Assembly: GCF_034356035.1 (NCBI RefSeq)
Contig: NZ_CP136423.1
Coordinates: 2,604,001 to 2,668,000 of the forward strand
Direction of reading: 5' to 3'
Length of the DNA: 64,000 bases
From: Blautia hydrogenotrophica DSM 10507
GTDB taxonomy: Bacteria > Bacillota > Clostridia > Lachnospirales > Lachnospiraceae
Part shown: piece after piece, positions 1-8,751 of the stretch
How the letters are laid out: each line of letters begins with the position of its first letter
How positions within the stretch are numbered: position 1 is the first letter of the stretch
Translations under genes and position numbers: made by a program
The notes under the pieces: generated by a model
Database searches by the model: none
Told to the model about the DNA's origin: nothing
The model's input: only the letters and a program-made list of their open reading frames with translations

Positions 1-1
1 G

Positions 2-892
2 GATGGAAACGGTTTTTTAAGCGTTTACATTACCGGAATCATTCTCGGGAACAGCATTCTTCCAGAAAAGACTATCCTGGTGCCGTTTTTTGACGGCGTC
101 ACAAGTATCCTCCAGGCAATCCTGTTCTTTCTGCTCGGACTTTTGTCTTTCCCATCCGAAATGGTGAATGTATGGTTGCCCGCTTTAGCTATCGCTCTGT
201 TTTTGACATTTATTGCCCGCCCTGTCGCTGTATTCCTCCTGCTGACTCCTTTTCGCGGGAGTATCCGGAAAAGCCTTCTGGTGTCCTTTGCCGGCCTGCG
301 GGGAGCCGCCTCCATTGTATTTGCCATCATCACCGTATTAAGTCCTATCAGTACGGAAAACGATCTGTTCCACATTGCTTTTGTCGTCGTCCTGTTTTCC
401 ATCGCTCTGCAGGGAAGTCTGCTGCCACTTATTGCCAACAAACTGAACATGATCGACAAAGAGGGGAATGTTTTTAAAACATTTACTGACTATGTGGATG
501 AGACTCCGATAAACTTTATTCAATTTGCCATCACCAAAAACCATGAATGGTGCGATAAATGCGTATCGGAGCTGACACTTCCGCCCGGCTCGATCCTTGT
601 CAACCTGCAAAGGGGAGAAACTCAGCTTGTTCCAAAGGGAGATACCCGTCTTCTTGATGGAGATCTGCTTGTCATGTGTTCCATGGAATGTAAGCAGGTT
701 CCGGATCTGTTTCTGACCGAAAAGCTTATTGAAAAAAACGATCTGCATGCTGACTCCACACTGGCGGATGTGTCCGGACATTCCACTTCCCTGATCATTA
801 TGATCCAGCGCGGGGAAGAATACCTCATCCCGGATGGCGCCACCGTATTAAAAGAGGGAGACCGTCTTATCATCCACAGACAGGTATCCTGA
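2..892 (+). CDS. K+/H+ antiporter, NhaP2/CPA1 type with C-terminal TrkA-C domain (5'-truncated)
   Basis: The reading frame is open from base 2, so the gene begins outside the window. The first visible residues (GNGFLSVYITGIILGN) match a transmembrane segment of CPA1 cation/proton antiporters. Further hydrophobic segments follow to about codon 145 of the visible part, including the GLRGAASIVFA stretch typical of NhaP-type exchangers. The last 120 residues are soluble and resemble an RCK_C (TrkA-C) regulatory domain, with the repeated pattern 'L.DGDLLVM' and 'LKEGDRLII'. This is the NhaP2/CvrA layout: a membrane exchanger controlled by a ligand-binding tail. A GTG at 80 could be mistaken for a start, but the upstream frame is clearly coding. 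The substrate (K+ or Na+) is inferred from the family only. Confidence 0.85.
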   Translation, partial: DGNGFLSVYITGIILGNSILPEKTILVPFFDGVTSILQAILFFLLGLLSFPSEMVNVWLPALAIALFLTFIARPVAVFLLLTPFRGSIRKSLLVSFAGLRGAASIVFAIITVLSPISTENDLFHIAFVVVLFSIALQGSLLPLIANKLNMIDKEGNVFKTFTDYVDETPINFIQFAITKNHEWCDKCVSELTLPPGSILVNLQRGETQLVPKGDTRLLDGDLLVMCSMECKQVPDLFLTEKLIEKNDLHADSTLADVSGHSTSLIIMIQRGEEYLIPDGATVLKEGDRLIIHRQVS

Positions 893-921
893 GAAACACT
901 TTCACACAAATTGCGCAAACT

Positions 922-949
922 GCTGTAATGAGGCTCGCCCCATTACAGC
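922..949 (+). terminator. Hairpin after the antiporter gene
   Basis: A 9-bp stem, GCTGTAATG with CATTACAGC, extended by two more G-C pairs, stands 30 bases after the antiporter stop. There is no clear U-tract, so it may be a weak or factor-assisted terminator. Confidence 0.5.
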
Positions 950-1031
950 GGCACGTCAAACCCATGAGTAAATAAATTATGAACAACACACTTTTGGCTG
1001 GTACAATAAAAGAATAAGGGGTGTTGTTCAT

Positions 1032-1676
1032 ATGGAAGAGTTACTGCTTTGGATGGTGTATATTGAAGATGTGCATCAGGAAAAAAAGTATAGCATTTGC
1101 TAAAAGATATTTTGGTGATGGTTTTGTTTGTGGCATTAACCAATGCAGACGACTGGGTGGAAATGGCACTTTTCGCAGAAACTTATCAGGAGTACTTTAA
1201 AAAATATTTAAAAATGGAGTGCCTTCCCATGATACCCTCCGCCGTGTAATAGGGATGATCTCACCGGTATTTTACAACAGCTTTACGAAAAATGACAGGA
1301 ACTGTTAAACCGTGAGGAGGGAGGGTTTCTCAAAATGCTCATCTGTATTGATGGGAAAACTATACGCGGGAATAAGCGGAAAGAAGAAAAGCCTGCACAT
1401 ATTGTATCTGCATGATGTAAAGAAAATGGTTTCTGCCTTGGTCAGAAAGTGGTAGAAGAAAAAAGCAATGAGATTACAGTGATACCGGACTTAGTGGACA
1501 AATTACAGATCAAAGGGCAGGTCATAGCTATTGATGTGATGGGGACACAGAAAGAGATTGCAGAAAAGATACGCAGCAAACGTGCAGATTACGTTCTGGC
1601 GTAAAATGGAATCAAAAACCCTGTATGAAAAACTCAAAAAATATTTTGCAGAGAAGGCGTTTCGTATAAAAATATT
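1032..1676 (+). pseudogene. Decayed ISAs1-family transposase (H-repeat type)
   Basis: Translated in three frames, this stretch gives fragments of an ISAs1/H-repeat DDE transposase: 'NADDWVEMALFAETYQEY', then 'VPSHDTLRRV', 'ICIDGKTIRGNKRK' around the first catalytic Asp, 'KVVEEKSNEITVIPDL', and 'AIDVMGTQKEIAEKIRSKR' around the second Asp. Several frameshifts and stops separate the pieces. The similarity ends near 1676, before the last third of a full transposase, where an unrelated acyltransferase remnant begins. It cannot make an active enzyme. Terminal inverted repeats were not identified. Confidence 0.8.
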
Positions 1677-2006
1677 CGACTGCCAATGCTTACCACAGCA
1701 GTTTTTGGAGCAGCTTTGTACACCTTTTATTATTACAGAAATAATTACTCTTCTGACACCTGCCTACAAAGCTTCTTTACGAATCTATATCTGTAGATTA
1801 CTGTTATTGGATGCTTAAAAAAATATTTTAATTTTAAAACTTCCGTCACCAAATACCTGGCAAAATCTAGCTTTGGAATTTATATCCTCCACTACCCAGT
1901 ACTCACGCTGATTTGCTATCTTCTTTGTTATCATGCAGATCTTGCCGCCGGATGGAATTACTTACTGGCCCTAGGTACTGAATGCATCATTACTTCTTTT
2001 ATATGA
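1677..2006 (+). pseudogene. Remnant of a membrane acyltransferase (Acyl_transf_3 family)
   Basis: Reading across one internal stop and one frameshift gives 'RLPMLTTAVFGAALYTFYYY', then 'LQSFFTNLYL', 'ITVIGCL', and finally 'SFGIYILHYPVLTLICYLL'. The hydrophobic segments and the SFGIYILHYP signature are those of the C-terminal membrane helices of acyltransferase 3 proteins, which modify sugars and cell-wall polymers. Only the 3' part of the gene remains, and it is fused at about 1676 to the broken transposase. This suggests an insertion followed by a deletion. Confidence 0.6.
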
Positions 2007-2067
2007 AGGAATCAAGAAGATACCCTTATTAAGTTTTCTCGTTCTAAGCATGAAAAATGAAAAGTGT

Positions 2068-2110
2068 AAAAACAATCCTTGGAATTTTCTCTTTCCAAGG
2101 ATTGTTTTTC
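2068..2110. terminator. Bidirectional terminator
   Basis: AAACAATCCTTGGAA and TTCCAAGGATTGTTT form a 15-bp perfect stem flanked by A and T runs. It can end minus-strand transcription of the esterase gene and any leftover plus-strand transcription from the pseudogenes. Confidence 0.85.
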
Positions 2111-2913
2111 TACAAAGCTTCGTTTTTCAGTGGGAAAGCATCCAATACCTTCTTCACAGCAGCATCCCAAAAATCCCAGTTATGGCCTCCATCCCACTCT
2201 TCATAAGTGATATCTAGGCCATAATCTTTCGCTTTCCGATAAAACTTCTGATTCATACCGTATAACAGGTCCTGTCTACCTTCGTATAAAAAAATCGGCG
2301 GAACCTTCTTTTTTTCTTTCACACACCTATCCAGCAGACACATGGGCAAATCCTTCTGCTGATACCGATCCTCCCCAAATACATTTCTCAAGTTTTTCTC
2401 CATCTTCTCTCTATCTTCAGCGTCATTAGGTCCCCAATTCGCCTCATACACCTGATCTGGCATTGTCACCGCAGTAAAAGCCCCCACTCCACCAAAACGC
2501 TCTGGATAAGTCAGACCAAGCTTCAATGCTCCGTAGCCTCCCATGGACAGACCAGCCACAAACGTATCCTCTGGCTGATTTGAAATCGGAAACCACCTTC
2601 CCATTTTTTGGGGGAGTTCCTCCGACAGATAGGTAAAAAATAATTTCCCAGATACTGTATCTGTAAAAAAACTGTCTTCCCCTGTAGGCATAATCACCGC
2701 CAAACAATGGCTCTGCGCATACCTTTCTATTGAGGTCTTTCTAAGCCAGCCATTGCAGTCGTCTCCCTTGCCATGCAGCAAATACAGTACTTGAAAACAA
2801 TAATTTCTGCTTTCATCAAATGAATAATCTCCTCTGTTTTCTGGTAAAATCACATTTACCTGAGTATCGTACCCTAGAGATTTTGAATAAAAATTGCATT
2901 GAAATAAAGCCAT
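2110..2913 (-). CDS. Alpha/beta-hydrolase esterase (esterase D / tributyrin esterase-like)
   Basis: The 267-residue protein has no signal peptide and carries the marks of the esterase-D family (PF00756). These are an oxyanion strand 'VLYLLHGKGDD' near residue 43, the nucleophile elbow GLSMGG near residue 122, and a C-terminal catalytic His in 'DGGHNWDFWD' near residue 247. Relatives include bacterial tributyrin esterases and S-formylglutathione hydrolases, which cleave short acyl esters, so the true substrate is open. The start follows AAGGAGGGA at good spacing. The gene stands alone and divergent from the MarR regulator, whose DNA site could cover both promoters in the 160-bp gap. Confidence 0.85.
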   Translation of the reverse strand: MALFQCNFYSKSLGYDTQVNVILPENRGDYSFDESRNYCFQVLYLLHGKGDDCNGWLRKTSIERYAQSHCLAVIMPTGEDSFFTDTVSGKLFFTYLSEELPQKMGRWFPISNQPEDTFVAGLSMGGYGALKLGLTYPERFGGVGAFTAVTMPDQVYEANWGPNDAEDREKMEKNLRNVFGEDRYQQKDLPMCLLDRCVKEKKKVPPIFLYEGRQDLLYGMNQKFYRKAKDYGLDITYEEWDGGHNWDFWDAAVKKVLDAFPLKNEAL

Positions 2914-3026
2914 TCCATTCCCTCCTTCGGTCTCCTTTTTTCCGTATCCTCAGCGGACCAAACGATATTATTAGTTGTAACATACCACCTTTCAGGACAT
3001 AAAGCAACGTCTGTCTAAAATTATTC

Positions 3027-3055
3027 TTGACAAAAAATAAACAAATTTCTATAAT
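3027..3055 (+). promoter_or_regulatory. Consensus sigma-A promoter for the marR-yczE pair
   Basis: TTGACA (3027-3032) and TATAAT (3050-3055) are separated by exactly 17 bases. They lie 37 bases before the MarR start codon. MarR proteins usually repress their own promoter, so autoregulation is likely. Confidence 0.85.
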
Positions 3056-3091
3056 GAAAATAGTTTGAATTAAAACTTATTGGGAGGACAC

Positions 3092-3532
3092 ATGAATTAT
3101 CATGATCTGCACTATCTTCTTCTATTAGGGTTCAATCGTTCCAACAAAGCCATTGTCTCTAAGACTAGCCTGGAAGGTCTGATGCCTGGCCAGCCTAAAA
3201 TTTTAGAATTTCTCCTGGAACACGATGGCTGCACGCAAAAAGAGATCAGCAATGGCTGTGTGCTGGACAAATCTACCGTTACCAGCCTTCTCTCCCGCAT
3301 GGTTCTCTTGGACCAGATTGTCAAGGTTCCCTGCTCGCAGGACCGCCGCGTCACACGGATTTATCTTACACAGAAAGGATGCACTTTGGCAAAACGAGTA
3401 GCATTCATCTGTGACTCCGTCAATAAAGCTGCTTGGCAGGGCATCTCCCAAGAAGATCGCTGTCATTTTATTCAAACTTTTCAAAATATCTTGGAAAATC
3501 TAAAAGAATTGGAGTCAGAAGATGAAAAATAA
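3092..3532 (+). CDS. MarR-family transcriptional regulator
   Basis: This is a 146-residue winged-helix protein. The core 'GCTQKEISNGCVLDKSTVTS' is the helix-turn-helix, and 'QDRRVTRIYLTQKG' is the wing with the conserved DxR(R) pattern of the MarR family. ATG 3092 is chosen because GGGAGG lies just upstream; a TTG at 3080 would place that ribosome binding site inside the gene. The gene overlaps the following membrane-protein gene by 11 bases, so the two are translationally coupled. The regulator probably controls itself and that protein, but its ligand is unknown. Confidence 0.88.
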   Translation: MNYHDLHYLLLLGFNRSNKAIVSKTSLEGLMPGQPKILEFLLEHDGCTQKEISNGCVLDKSTVTSLLSRMVLLDQIVKVPCSQDRRVTRIYLTQKGCTLAKRVAFICDSVNKAAWQGISQEDRCHFIQTFQNILENLKELESEDEK

Positions 3533-4214
3533 TTTGTTGAGATATTTTTGGTTTGTTGCGGGAATCCTGATCAATTCCTTTGGCGTTGCGTTAATAACAA
3601 AAGCTGCTTTGGGAACTTCTCCTATCTCCAGCCTTCCCTATGTACTAAGCTTACAGTTTCCCATGACCCTTGGACAGTTTACTTTCATATTAAATATGGT
3701 TTTCATTTTGTTAGAGGTCATTCTGTTAAAAAAAGACTTCCATGCCATTCAATATCTACAGATTGCCGTGAATGTCCTCTTCAGCTTCTGTATTGACGTC
3801 AGCATGAATCTGTTGTTTTTCTTCGAGCCTGCAAATCTGGCCGTTCAGTTTGCTGCTTTGATCGTTGGCTGTACGATTTTGGCCCTTGGCATCAATATTG
3901 AAGTAGCCCCCGACGTGTTAGTCGTCCCTGGAGAGGGAGTTGTAAAAGCAATCTCCCAAGTCTCCCGTAGACGTTTCGGTACAGTCAAAGTAATTTTTGA
4001 TACCACTTTAGTCATAGGGGCTGCCTTTCTCTCATTCCTATTCTTTCATAGATTGTCAGGATTAGGAATCGGCACGATTCTCTCAGCCTGCATCGTGGGC
4101 AGATTTGTAAATCTAATCAACAGACATCTCCCTCTGATTTCTCAGATCGCCTCTCTGAGACAAAAACCAAATAGCTTTTCCGGCGCATATAAAAAGAAAG
4201 AACAGGTCTCCTAA
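3522..4214 (+). CDS. YczE/YitT-like integral membrane protein
   Basis: The 230-residue protein has about five hydrophobic segments and the pattern 'FGVALITKAALGTSPISSLPY' near the N-terminus, typical of YczE/YyaS-type membrane proteins of Firmicutes. A second conserved stretch, 'APDVLVVPGEGVVKAIS', lies near residue 128. The biochemical role of the family is not settled. It is co-transcribed with the MarR regulator through an 11-base overlap. The last codons are built from one arm of the terminator stem, so the C-terminus (YKKKEQVS) is dictated by the hairpin. Confidence 0.8.
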   Translation: MKNNLLRYFWFVAGILINSFGVALITKAALGTSPISSLPYVLSLQFPMTLGQFTFILNMVFILLEVILLKKDFHAIQYLQIAVNVLFSFCIDVSMNLLFFFEPANLAVQFAALIVGCTILALGINIEVAPDVLVVPGEGVVKAISQVSRRRFGTVKVIFDTTLVIGAAFLSFLFFHRLSGLGIGTILSACIVGRFVNLINRHLPLISQIASLRQKPNSFSGAYKKKEQVS

Positions 4215-4238
4215 AACTTGTTCTTTCTTTTTATATGC
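4185..4238 (+). terminator. 20-bp perfect stem terminator overlapping the end of the yczE-like gene
   Basis: GCATATAAAAAGAAAGAACA (4185-4204) pairs fully with TGTTCTTTCTTTTTATATGC (4219-4238). The stop codon of the membrane-protein gene lies in the loop. The T-rich 3' arm provides the U-tract. Confidence 0.8.
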
Positions 4239-4311
4239 ACGATAAGCCCGACTCGCGGCAAATAGAGGAAGAAAATCTTTCCTATCCACCGTTGTCAAGT
4301 CCACGCCGCTT

Positions 4312-5181
4312 TTATCTGTTTTCACCCACAAAAAACAGAGCTACCGTGCCTGGACCGGAATGCGCGCCGATCGTCGCTCCCACATGATTCATCAGTACCG
4401 TCTTAATCGGATACTTTTCTTTTATTTTGTCAACCACAAACTGCGCATCCTGCTCACAGTCGCCATGACTAATAAAAATAGTGTCACAAGAATTTTTATA
4501 GTTTCCCAACTTTTCTTCCATCATATCCACTAGGGCCAACAAAGACTTCTTTCTGCCTCTGACTTTTCCCACAGGAATTAACTTTCCCTCGTCATCGACA
4601 TGTAGTACTGGTTTGATGTTTAGCACACCGCCGACAACTGCAGTCGTTTTCGACACTCTTCCGCCTCGGTAAAGATGATTCAAATCATCCACAGTAAACG
4701 TATGAACCATGTTCAGCCGATGTTCCATAACCCACTGTGCAACTTCGTCCATAGTTTTGCCTTCTTCTTTTTTCTTCTGGGCTAAATAAACGAGAAGACC
4801 CTGTCCTAGGGATGCCGCCAGTGAATCAATTACCACAATTTTTCTGTCCGGATACTCTTCCTGCAGCTCCTCACCCGCTATCCTAGCACTGTTATAGCTT
4901 CCGCTTAATCCAGAAGAGAAAGCAATATGCAAGACATCCTTCTCAGCTTTCAGATAAGGTTCTATCAGTGCTCTGGCATCCTCTGGATTCACCTGCGCTG
5001 TCGTAGGCATAGAGCCCTTTCGCATCCGGTCATAAAATTCCTTCACGGGCAAAAAATTCTCATGGCTGTAATGCTGGCCATCCATTGTGTAGCTTAAATA
5101 TGTGCAGCCAACTCCATGCTCCGTGTAATAGGACTCCGGCAAATCAGAATTGTTATCCGTAGTAATCACATAATCTCTCAT
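4312..5181 (-). CDS. DegV family fatty-acid-binding protein
   Basis: The 289-residue soluble protein has DegV family features: 'ITTDNNSDLP' at the N-terminus, 'SSGLSGSYNSARIA' near residue 88, 'VIDSLAASLGQGLLV' near residue 116 and a C-terminal 'HSGPGTVALFFVG'. Members bind a long-chain fatty acid between two domains, and some act as FakB subunits that present it to a fatty-acid kinase. No kinase gene is near, so its place in lipid uptake is inferred only from the family. It stands as a single gene, and its start codon follows a weak AGGCGGAG-type ribosome binding site. Confidence 0.88.
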   Translation of the reverse strand: MRDYVITTDNNSDLPESYYTEHGVGCTYLSYTMDGQHYSHENFLPVKEFYDRMRKGSMPTTAQVNPEDARALIEPYLKAEKDVLHIAFSSGLSGSYNSARIAGEELQEEYPDRKIVVIDSLAASLGQGLLVYLAQKKKEEGKTMDEVAQWVMEHRLNMVHTFTVDDLNHLYRGGRVSKTTAVVGGVLNIKPVLHVDDEGKLIPVGKVRGRKKSLLALVDMMEEKLGNYKNSCDTIFISHGDCEQDAQFVVDKIKEKYPIKTVLMNHVGATIGAHSGPGTVALFFVGENR

Positions 5182-5337
5182 AATATAACTCCGCCTCTCT
5201 ATTTATTCTAAAGAATCTTGCGGTAACTCGCCACAGATATATACGCTGCACAAGTTTTCCTGTTCTTGGCCGTAAGATCTATAAAAATTTATTCAGAATA
5301 ATAATATCACTAAAGCGGCCCTGATTCAACCTTCATT

Positions 5338-6528
5338 TTACTGGGTTTTACCTCGCACTACTTCGAGAGCTTTCTGAAGCTGATTATCCTGCGACTGTTC
5401 CACCTGAGAAAGATCCGTAACGTCATCACTCAGTTCCACTTCTACATCCGGTTGAATACCAACCTCATGAATATTGTTTCCATTCGGTGTATAATACTTA
5501 GATACTGTCAGCTTCACCGCACTCCCGTCACTTAGTTGACGCACAGTCTGTACGATTCCTTTTCCATACGTGGTCGTCCCCACAATGGTTCCCACTTTGT
5601 GATCCTGCACAGCTCCCGCAAAGATTTCTGAAGCGCTGGCACTTCCTTCGTTAACCAAAACGACTAACGGCATGTTCAGCGGTGATTTGCCGTCACACGT
5701 CTCTTCCACACGATTTCCATACTTATCTTCCGTATATACAATCAGACCTTCCGGCAGTATCTCCCTTAAGACATCACAGACAGCTGTCATAAGTCCACCC
5801 GGATTATTTCTCAAATCCACAATCAACTGCTTTGCTCCCTGCTCTTTCAGCTTTTCAAACGCTGCATGATATTGTTCATAGGTGACACCGGTAAACTTAG
5901 ATATCTTAATGTATCCAATGTTTTCTTCTAGCATCTCACTGCTGACAGATGGAATTTCCACGCCGGTCACAGAGACCTTCACCTCTTTTGTATTCTTCTC
6001 ACCTTCCCTTTGAATCGTCAAGATCACTTCATCGCTAGGCGAATTCTTTATGCGTTCGGTTACCTCCGCAAGTTCCATGCCTGAAACATCTTCTCCATTT
6101 ACTTTCTTCAGTATATCACCAGTCTGTATTCCAGCTTGCTTTGCGGGCCCTCCTTCATAGCAATCTATGATAACCGTCTCGTTATCTTGATTTTTTGTAA
6201 TTGTGACCCCTATTCCCGTATACTCTCCATCTGTAGACTGGCTCTCCCGCTCATACTCTTCTGCAGTATAGTACGCAGAATAAGGATCTCCTAAACCATA
6301 TATCAACCCTGTATAAATTCCCTCGGCCAGTTCATCCTCATCTTTGTCTTCCAAATAATACTGGTCAATCAAGTTTTCCAGATATGCCAGTTTTCTCCTG
6401 TGGCTAAGGTCTGAGAGCACTGTTTCTGGCTGTGTCTTCACATAGGCGAAAAACAGAGCTCCCGCAATGACCACAGTGCACAGAATACCTCCTAAAAAAC
6501 CCGCTACATATTTTTTCTTGTCTTCCAT
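5338..6528 (-). CDS. C-terminal processing peptidase, S41 family, membrane-anchored
   Basis: The 396-residue protein starts with a short cytoplasmic tail and one transmembrane segment (residues 9-29), so the protease domain lies outside the cell. A PDZ domain follows (about 95-180, 'YTGIGVTI' and 'GGPAKQAGIQTGDILKKVNG'). The S41 core comes next: the catalytic Ser is in 'NEGSASASE' and the Lys in 'TYGKGIVQ'. Such CtpA/CtpB proteases cut regulatory or cell-wall proteins near their C-termini. The gene follows ftsX in the same direction, but a hairpin separates them, so it may have partly independent expression. A link with FtsEX-controlled wall remodelling is suggested by position only. Confidence 0.92.
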   Translation of the reverse strand: MEDKKKYVAGFLGGILCTVVIAGALFFAYVKTQPETVLSDLSHRRKLAYLENLIDQYYLEDKDEDELAEGIYTGLIYGLGDPYSAYYTAEEYERESQSTDGEYTGIGVTITKNQDNETVIIDCYEGGPAKQAGIQTGDILKKVNGEDVSGMELAEVTERIKNSPSDEVILTIQREGEKNTKEVKVSVTGVEIPSVSSEMLEENIGYIKISKFTGVTYEQYHAAFEKLKEQGAKQLIVDLRNNPGGLMTAVCDVLREILPEGLIVYTEDKYGNRVEETCDGKSPLNMPLVVLVNEGSASASEIFAGAVQDHKVGTIVGTTTYGKGIVQTVRQLSDGSAVKLTVSKYYTPNGNNIHEVGIQPDVEVELSDDVTDLSQVEQSQDNQLQKALEVVRGKTQ

Positions 6529-6550
6529 CTTCTCTCCTTACAAGCACTAA

Positions 6551-6585
6551 CAGAAGGGGCTGTCATCTCACAACAACCCCTTCTG
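6551..6585 (-). terminator. Hairpin between ftsX and the S41 protease gene
   Basis: CAGAAGGGG and CCCCTTCTG form a 9-bp stem with a 17-base loop. On the minus strand it is followed only by TT, so it may attenuate rather than fully stop transcription into the protease gene. Confidence 0.45.
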
Positions 6586-6609
6586 TATCTTATGATTTTC
6601 AATATCACT

Positions 6610-7518
6610 TTAGACTTTTAAATGTTTCCGCGTAGTCAGATAACTTCCCAGAAAACCAATTCCAATACCCAAAACCAGGCCCACTGGCAATAAAATACGA
6701 TACACATCATTCACTGGAATGAACTGCATAAAATTGGACAATCCATTAAATTTAGTCAAAACCATCTCCACGGTTTGATTATATAAGAAATAAAGTGCAG
6801 TCAACGGAATTGCTGAACCTATCAATCCCAGTATAATTCCCTCCAACAGGAATGGAAATCTCACGAAAAAATTCGACGCCCCGATCAATTTCATGATACC
6901 GATCTCCTCTTTTCGAATAGAGATACCCACAGACACCGTATTGCTGATTAAAAATACAGAAATAATCAACAACACCAAAATAATTCCCATAGAGACATAG
7001 AAAATCAGCTTGTTAATTGACGTCAATGTCTGTTCTGCTTCCTCAGACTGCTTGACTTCTCTGACATGATCCAACCCTTTAATGTAATCAACTAATTGAC
7101 TTTGCTGCTCAATCTCATTGACATAAACCTCATAGCTTGAAGAATTTGCCAGTGGATTGTCATCCTTAAATCCCTCTGCGGCTTCCTCTGAACCACCTAA
7201 GTATACTTCTTTGAACTCCTCCCAAGCCTCATCGGCTGAAACATATACAACCTCGGCTGTCTCCGGACGTTCCTCAATCTTCTTCCCTATCTCTTTAATC
7301 TGCTCTTCTTTAGTTCCTTCGTCGAAAAAAACTGTAACTGCAACATCCTGTTCCACGGTTCTGGTGATATAGTTCAGATTCTCCACAATCGAATAAAAAA
7401 TACCAAAGAGAAAAATACAGGCTGCCATCGTAATGATCGACGCCAAGGAAAACATCCAGTTCCTACGAATGTTCTTAAATCCTTGTTTTAGCGTATACCA
7501 GAAAGTACTAGGCCTCAT
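6610..7518 (-). CDS. ftsX: Cell division protein FtsX
   Basis: This is a 302-residue permease-like protein. One transmembrane helix (about 22-42) is followed by an extracellular domain (about 45-175) and three more helices near residues 180-205, 230-250 and 270-290. This is the FtsX layout. FtsX forms a complex with FtsE and, in Gram-positives, activates peptidoglycan hydrolases from the membrane. Start 7518 is chosen because GGAGGG stands 7 bases upstream; an ATG at 7557 has no such site. The first codons overlap the end of ftsE by 11 bases, which is typical of coupled translation. Confidence 0.93.
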   Translation of the reverse strand: MRPSTFWYTLKQGFKNIRRNWMFSLASIITMAACIFLFGIFYSIVENLNYITRTVEQDVAVTVFFDEGTKEEQIKEIGKKIEERPETAEVVYVSADEAWEEFKEVYLGGSEEAAEGFKDDNPLANSSSYEVYVNEIEQQSQLVDYIKGLDHVREVKQSEEAEQTLTSINKLIFYVSMGIILVLLIISVFLISNTVSVGISIRKEEIGIMKLIGASNFFVRFPFLLEGIILGLIGSAIPLTALYFLYNQTVEMVLTKFNGLSNFMQFIPVNDVYRILLPVGLVLGIGIGFLGSYLTTRKHLKV

Positions 7519-8194
7519 AGTGATACCCTCCTTCCTGCTCATCACTGATAATAGCACCTTTGCGCATAGTCAACACACGCTTTTTCAGTTTGTTTACCAC
7601 ATCCTTGTTATGCGTAACTACCAAAACCGTAGTTCCTCTGTCATTGATTTCTTCTAGAAGCTTCATAATCTCCAAAGCAGTCTGCGGATCCAAATTTCCA
7701 GTCGGCTCATCCGCCAAAAGAATATCCGGGCGGTTCACCAAAGCTCTGGCGATAGCGACACGCTGCTGCTCGCCGCCGGACAGCTCTGTAACCGGAGATT
7801 TATATTTCTCCGCCAATCCTACTTCCGTGAGAACTTCCGGTACCCGTTTACGGATTACTCTGGTCGGCCTACCGATCACCCGCTGCGCAAACGCAACGTT
7901 CTCATAGACATTTCTGTCTTTTAACAGACGGAAATCCTGGAAAACAACTCCTAATTTCCTGCGATACTTCGCTATTTGACGCCTCTTCATCGTGTTTAAT
8001 TTCTGTCCATTGACAACTATCGTACCTGCAGTGGCATCCAATTCCTTCAAAAGCAGCTTAATCAAGGTCGACTTTCCTGAACCGCTGCTGCCAACTACAA
8101 AGACAAATTCTCCTTTGTCAACATGTAAAGTCGCATGGCTCACTGCCGGCTGGCCTTTGTCATAAGACTTACTGACATTTTCTAAATCAATCAT
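7508..8194 (-). CDS. ftsE: Cell division ATP-binding protein FtsE
   Basis: The 228-residue ABC ATPase shows Walker A 'GSSGSGKSTL', the signature 'LSGGEQQR', Walker B 'ILLADEPTGN' and the H-loop 'VVTHNKD'. Length and the directly coupled FtsX identify it as FtsE, the cytoplasmic motor that drives FtsX-dependent activation of wall hydrolases during division. It is the first gene of the ftsE-ftsX cluster. A TTGCAT-16-TACAAT promoter is possible about 70-100 bases upstream on the minus strand. The upstream region ends at the prophage left junction, so the prophage sits just beyond the operon's 5' flank. Confidence 0.95.
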   Translation of the reverse strand: MIDLENVSKSYDKGQPAVSHATLHVDKGEFVFVVGSSGSGKSTLIKLLLKELDATAGTIVVNGQKLNTMKRRQIAKYRRKLGVVFQDFRLLKDRNVYENVAFAQRVIGRPTRVIRKRVPEVLTEVGLAEKYKSPVTELSGGEQQRVAIARALVNRPDILLADEPTGNLDPQTALEIMKLLEEINDRGTTVLVVTHNKDVVNKLKKRVLTMRKGAIISDEQEGGYHYEA

Positions 8195-8471
8195 AGAATC
8201 CTCCTATATAATCTTCACACTGCAACGAAATTATCTTTTAATTATTTTGTAACATAATTGTAACATATATCCTGCAAAATGCAAGTCTTTTTTATCCGAA
8301 TTTCACATTGCTATCACATATCATCTGTTCACAGCTTTTGTTTGCCGTCAATCAAAAACTGAAACAAGTTCCTGATACAAATAAAATGCTGCAAAAGGAT
8401 ACTCTCACATAATACCTGCAATTTCTCCATTTTGCAACATTCTACACACTTTTTTCGCAATTACTTATGGC
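8195..8471. other. Host intergenic region between ftsE and the prophage left end
   Basis: I see no gene in these 277 AT-rich bases. They probably hold the ftsE promoter and, before integration, the downstream flank of the CdaR/PucR-type regulator gene now found beyond the prophage. Confidence 0.6.
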
Positions 8472-8505
8472 GGCTTAGTACTCCAAGGTCTCCATATACT
8501 TCATA
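8472..8505. other. attL core (34 bp)
   Basis: This sequence is identical to bases 52328-52361. It starts GGCTTAGTACTCCAAGG and ends TATACTTCATA. On the minus strand it encodes the last residues (KYMETLEY) and stop of the CdaR/PucR-type regulator, left here as an orphan copy. Confidence 0.93.
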
Positions 8506-8645
8506 AATACCAGACGGGCACTTTTCCTTCTTCTACAAAACTCTAAAATGCTCTGAAATGCCTGTAAAATCAAGGTTTTTTGAGAAACCAGCGCCTCTGT
8601 GATTCTCTGAAATAACCTGAAAAAATCTAGCAAAATCTGTTCACG

Positions 8646-8666
8646 GTAGGCAAATGGTAGGCAAAT
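8646..8666 (+). repeat. Integrase arm-type repeats, left end
   Basis: Two head-to-tail copies of GGTAGGCAAA sit 140 bases inside attL. The same pair, plus an inverted copy, occurs beside the integrase gene at the right end, as expected for arm-binding sites of a tyrosine integrase. Confidence 0.7.
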
Positions 8667-8709
8667 TTTTCACCCGAAGATGATACAATATGCACCTTGT
8701 CACAGAGTC

Positions 8710-8736
8710 CCCCCGGCCGCTCACCGGGGGATTTTT
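8710..8736 (+). terminator. Terminator facing inward from attL
   Basis: CCCCCGG and CCGGGGG form a 7-bp GC stem followed by ATTTTT on the plus strand. In the circular phage it would stop transcription running out of the integrase gene through attP. Confidence 0.7.
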
Positions 8737-8751
8737 CATGCTTTTTTAATG

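Noticed and set aside
943..1143. Short minus-strand frame opposite the transposase remnant
   Set aside because: It lies antisense to clear transposase fragments and has no ribosome site.
8472..8505. Integration into a tRNA or tmRNA gene
   Set aside because: The 34-bp core is the end of a protein gene (CdaR/PucR-type) and has no cloverleaf features.
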